A stretch of DNA of 64,000 nt from Jannaschia sp. S6380 (GTDB lineage Bacteria; Pseudomonadota; Alphaproteobacteria; Rhodobacterales; Rhodobacteraceae): positions 2,418,001-2,482,000 of the forward strand of contig NZ_JALKAS010000001.1 in assembly GCF_023015695.1 (NCBI RefSeq), in the 5' to 3' direction. This document shows positions 61,531-64,000 of the stretch, piece after piece (position 1 is the stretch's first letter; each line of letters starts with the position of its first letter). A program made the position numbers and the translations under genes. Under the pieces are notes generated by a model, which was not told the origin of the DNA, made no database searches, and saw only the letters and a list, made by a program, of their open reading frames with translations.

Positions 61531-63399
61531 CGCCGCGTAGGGCGGCAGGCGCAGCACCGGCCCGTCGCGCAGGGGCGGCGCGCCGCTCAGCAGGTCGATG
61601 GCCCCCGCCGGCACGTCGAGCGCTACATCTTGGAACCGTTCGGTGAAATTGCACAGGCAGGTGATCGTCCGGTCGTCGCCCAGCCGCAGATAGGCGAAGA
61701 CGCCGGTATTGCCGCTGTCGATCACGCGCGTCGGTATGCCCGAGGCCAGCTGCAGCGTCGCCTTGCGCACGGCCAGGATATGCCGGACGCCGCGATAGAT
61801 GCGCCCATGCGGCGCGTCGCTGGTGTCGACCTCGGCCGCGCGATCCCAGTCCATCGGCGGGCGCTGCATCCAACGTCCGTCCCCGGCGCGCGCCGGGTCG
61901 GCAAGGTAGCCGTCGTCGTTCGTCAGACCCAGCTCGTCGCCCATATAGATCAACGGGATGCCCCCGAAGGACGCGATCAGCGCATGCCCCATCAGGATCC
62001 GCGCGATGGCGGCGTCGATCGCCGCCCCATCGCCCGCCTCCATCGCGGCCTCCAACCCGGCGAGCGAGGCGAAGCTGCCGTTCGTGCGCCGGTCGCCCGT
62101 CACCGCGTTGACCTGGAAATCGGCACCGCGGGCAAAGCTGCCGCGGAACCGGCCGGCATAGAAATCGGCGAGGAAGGCGCGGTGCCCCGGCCCGGTGATA
62201 TGCGGCATGTGGGCGGCGTCCTCCTCGGTGATCGCCCAGCCGATATCGTCGTGACAGCGGATATAGGTGGCGAAACAGGCGCGGCGAAAGCTCTCGGGGA
62301 AATGGCTGCGCAGGACATGGGTCATCAGCCGCGTGTCGCGCGAGGCCAGGGACGACCAGAACTGCACCATCAGGTTGTTGTGATAGGCGAGTTGGCTCTC
62401 GCGGCCCTGATGCGTGTCCTGGCCCAGATAGGGCACCAGGTCGGTCGGCCCCACGATCGCTTCGGCCTTGTGGATGACGGCGGGGGCGGCGATGCGCGTG
62501 GCCTGCGTCAGCGCCTGCAGGATGTCGTGGACCTCGGGCAGGTTCTGGCAGGACGTGCCCATCCGCTTCCACATGAAGGCCACGGCATCAAGGCGGAAGA
62601 TCTCGACCCCCTTGCCGGCCAGGAACAGGATCGTGTCGAGGATGGCGAGGAAGACCTCGGGGTTCCGCCAGTTCAGGTCCCACTGGTATTCGTTGAACGT
62701 GGTCCAGACCCATTTGCCCATGTCCGGATAATGGGTGAAGTTCCCCGGCGCCTGGTCGGGGAATACCTCGGTCAGGGTCCGCTCGTATCGTTGCGGCAGG
62801 TCCGGGTCGTCGAACATCAGGTAGAAGTCCTGGTAGAATGGATCGCCCCCGCGCGCGCGCCGCGCCCATTCGTGTTCCTTCGCGGTGTGGTTCAGGACCA
62901 TGTCGATACAGGTGCTGATGCCCGCGGCGCGAAGCGACAGGGTCGCGCGCCGAAAATCGGCCATGGTGCCGAGCTTCGGGTCGATGCGCCGATAATCCAT
63001 CACCGCATAACCGCCGTCGGACGCGCCGGGTCGGGGCATCAGACAGGGCATCACATGGGCATAGGTGACGCCCAGGTCCTTCAGGTAGTCGATCCGCGCC
63101 GGCAGGTCTTTCAGCCCGCCCGCGAACCGGTCGAGGTAGAAGACATAGGCGACCATCTCCTCGGACAGGAACCAGTCCGGGTCCACATCCCGTTCGAGAT
63201 CGAGGCGGCGCAGGTCCGCGGGGCGGGCCGCCCAGTGGCGGGCCAGCACCTGGCGGATCCGTTCCAGGATGGGGCCGGGCCCCTCGGTCCCGCCATAGAG
63301 ACGGGTGATCGGCCCGATCAGGTCGCGGCGCCCACGGCGCCAGCGCAGGGCGAACGCCTCCTCGCGGTTCAGGGTCGCGGGCTGCCTTGGACGTTTCAC
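61513..63399 (-). CDS. Amylosucrase-like GH13 glucosyltransferase/hydrolase
   Basis: The 628-residue enzyme has the amylosucrase layout: a helical N-terminal domain (about 1-80; ERIRQVLARHWAARPADLRR), then the GH13 barrel. Catalytic signatures are EIFRLDAVAFMW (nucleophile Asp), IHKAEAIVG (acid/base Glu) and RCHDDIGWAI (stabiliser Asp, in HDD). In amylosucrases sucrose is the glucosyl donor. Sucrose hydrolysis or isomaltose-type products cannot be excluded. I chose the GTG at 63399 because GGAGG lies eight bases upstream; the frame has an earlier ATG at 63459 without a ribosome site. No signal peptide, so cytosolic. Confidence 0.88.
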   Translation of the reverse strand: MKRPRQPATLNREEAFALRWRRGRRDLIGPITRLYGGTEGPGPILERIRQVLARHWAARPADLRRLDLERDVDPDWFLSEEMVAYVFYLDRFAGGLKDLPARIDYLKDLGVTYAHVMPCLMPRPGASDGGYAVMDYRRIDPKLGTMADFRRATLSLRAAGISTCIDMVLNHTAKEHEWARRARGGDPFYQDFYLMFDDPDLPQRYERTLTEVFPDQAPGNFTHYPDMGKWVWTTFNEYQWDLNWRNPEVFLAILDTILFLAGKGVEIFRLDAVAFMWKRMGTSCQNLPEVHDILQALTQATRIAAPAVIHKAEAIVGPTDLVPYLGQDTHQGRESQLAYHNNLMVQFWSSLASRDTRLMTHVLRSHFPESFRRACFATYIRCHDDIGWAITEEDAAHMPHITGPGHRAFLADFYAGRFRGSFARGADFQVNAVTGDRRTNGSFASLAGLEAAMEAGDGAAIDAAIARILMGHALIASFGGIPLIYMGDELGLTNDDGYLADPARAGDGRWMQRPPMDWDRAAEVDTSDAPHGRIYRGVRHILAVRKATLQLASGIPTRVIDSGNTGVFAYLRLGDDRTITCLCNFTERFQDVALDVPAGAIDLLSGAPPLRDGPVLRLPPYAALWLRA

Positions 63400-63468
63400 G
63401 CGGCGCTCCTCCCCGGGCCGGTCGCGCCCATGGTGCGACGCGGCCGGGTCCGAGCGCAAGCGCGCGCG

Positions 63469-63840
63469 TCAGTTCAGTTTCGCGACGCCCAGCGGCACGT
63501 TGAACTTCTCGCACCAGATCCAGACCTCGTTGTATTGGCTGGCATCGACGCCGGCCGGCACGGCATAGCTGCTGGCCCCGGAATTGGATTGCAGCGGCCC
63601 CATCAGGGTGCGCGGGTCGTAGCCGTCGCGCCCCAGCGCAACCTTGGGATCGGGCGCGCCGTCGAAGGTGAAATCGGCCAGCAGGTTGACCTGATTGCCC
63701 GCGATCTCGGCGGTGCCGGTGGTGACGTGGTTGCTGGCCCCGGCGAAGCTGCCGAGGCGGCCATGCCCCCCGGCGATGGCGGTGGCGGCGGGCAGGAGGG
63801 CCAGGCCTCCGGACAGGCGAAGGAAGGAACGGCGGTTCAT
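63469..63840 (-). CDS. DM13 domain protein with Tat-type signal
   Basis: The 123-residue product starts MNRRSFLRLSGGLALLPAAT, a twin-arginine signal (RRSFL). The exported part is a DM13 domain: GRLGSFAGASNHVTTGTAEI, then RDGYDPRTLMGPLQSNSGA and EVWIWCEKFNVPLGVAKL with a conserved Cys. DM13 domains have been proposed to take part in electron transfer through that Cys. Tat export suggests a folded, perhaps cofactor-binding, periplasmic protein. GGAG precedes the ATG at 63840. It is 69 bases upstream of the amylosucrase gene on the same strand. Confidence 0.82.
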   Translation of the reverse strand: MNRRSFLRLSGGLALLPAATAIAGGHGRLGSFAGASNHVTTGTAEIAGNQVNLLADFTFDGAPDPKVALGRDGYDPRTLMGPLQSNSGASSYAVPAGVDASQYNEVWIWCEKFNVPLGVAKLN

Positions 63841-63976
63841 GGTGGGCTCCGATGGTTTGCGTCTGTGCGCGGAGCCTGCGCCGGGGCCGGATTCATTCAT
63901 AGCCCCGACCACGCGCATGTGAGCGGCGTTGCGTTTCCGTGATCGCCGCTTAGGTAGGCCGCAAAGGAGAGAGCAG

Positions 63977-64000
63977 ATGACCGACCTGACCCCGCGCGAG
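63977..64000 (+). CDS. hslU: HslU ATPase subunit, start only (cut by window edge)
   Basis: Only eight codons are in the window, reading MTDLTPRE, after AAAGGAGAGAG as ribosome binding site. That peptide is the standard start of alphaproteobacterial HslU (which continues with IVSELDRFIIGQ). The call rests on that match and on hslV being 3.5 kb upstream. HslU unfolds substrates for HslV. Confidence 0.7.

Noticed and set aside
1..64000. tRNA, rRNA, insertion sequences, prophage or integrase genes
   Set aside because: I looked for T-loop and anticodon-arm patterns, transposase motifs and terminal repeats by eye and saw none. Weak or degenerate copies could be missed.

Overview
The window is high-GC DNA (about two thirds G+C by eye) with dense, often overlapping genes, GTG and TTG starts and short intergenic spaces. 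The gene families (TAXI-type TRAP transporter, Roseobacter-style RTX proteins with a type I exporter, UdgX plus its radical-SAM partner, hslV, DUF892 and DUF3618 stress proteins, thiBPQ under a TPP riboswitch) point to a marine or halotolerant alphaproteobacterium of the Rhodobacteraceae. It looks chromosomal. I found no tRNA, rRNA, CRISPR array, insertion sequence or integrase.

Layout. 0-5.4 kb: a truncated unknown gene, a DEAD-box RNA helicase with a DbpA-like RNA-binding region, then a four-gene envelope-stress set (22-aa membrane peptide, YqjD-like, YqjE/holin-X-like, DUF3618) closed by a clear terminator. 5.4-7.2 kb: three decayed genes in a row (WYL regulator, isocitrate lyase/PEP-mutase family, VOC protein) beside an intact glutathione S-transferase. 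8.1-17.4 kb: stress and osmoprotection (DUF892, three SDRs, a GH13 glucosidase, an esterase, otsB-otsA, galU). 17.5-20.2 kb: UdgX fused to a DUF4130-like domain, with a radical-SAM DNA-repair partner. 20.5-24.7 kb: TAXI TRAP transporter and a phytanoyl-CoA dioxygenase-like gene. 24.8-28.6 kb: adenine deaminase and AMP nucleosidase (AMP salvage), HU protein. 29.9-36.7 kb: type I secretion ABC protein and adaptor, a very acidic RTX protein, and a convergent CAP-RTX protein. 36.9-40.6 kb: a cyanophycin-synthetase-like ligase and a LuxR-type regulator.

40.8-53.7 kb is a surface-glycan locus and holds the most interesting system. Six overlapping minus-strand genes (51622 down to 46127) encode an APS-kinase-like kinase, an unknown 184-aa protein, a formyltransferase-fold protein, a PEP-synthase-like phosphotransferase, a class I glutamine amidotransferase and a cytidylyltransferase-like protein. 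Four of the six match in family, size and, for three of them, adjacency the Campylobacter jejuni Cj1415-Cj1418 enzymes that make 3'-phospho-cytidine diphosphoramidate for capsule phosphoramidate. No methyltransferase is present; a formyltransferase-like gene and an unknown gene sit in the operon instead. A CDP-glycerol-phosphotransferase-like gene, a sulfotransferase and two large glycosyltransferases flank it. I propose a phosphoramidate-type surface modification in this alphaproteobacterium.

53.7-64 kb: aroC, a small AT-rich island with one orphan gene, a TPP riboswitch and thiBPQ, idi, hslV, a polytopic membrane protein, an amylosucrase-like GH13, a DM13 protein, and the first codons of hslU at the window edge. 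hslV and hslU are therefore split by a three-gene insertion. All gene names are homology calls read by eye from protein motifs; no database search was run.
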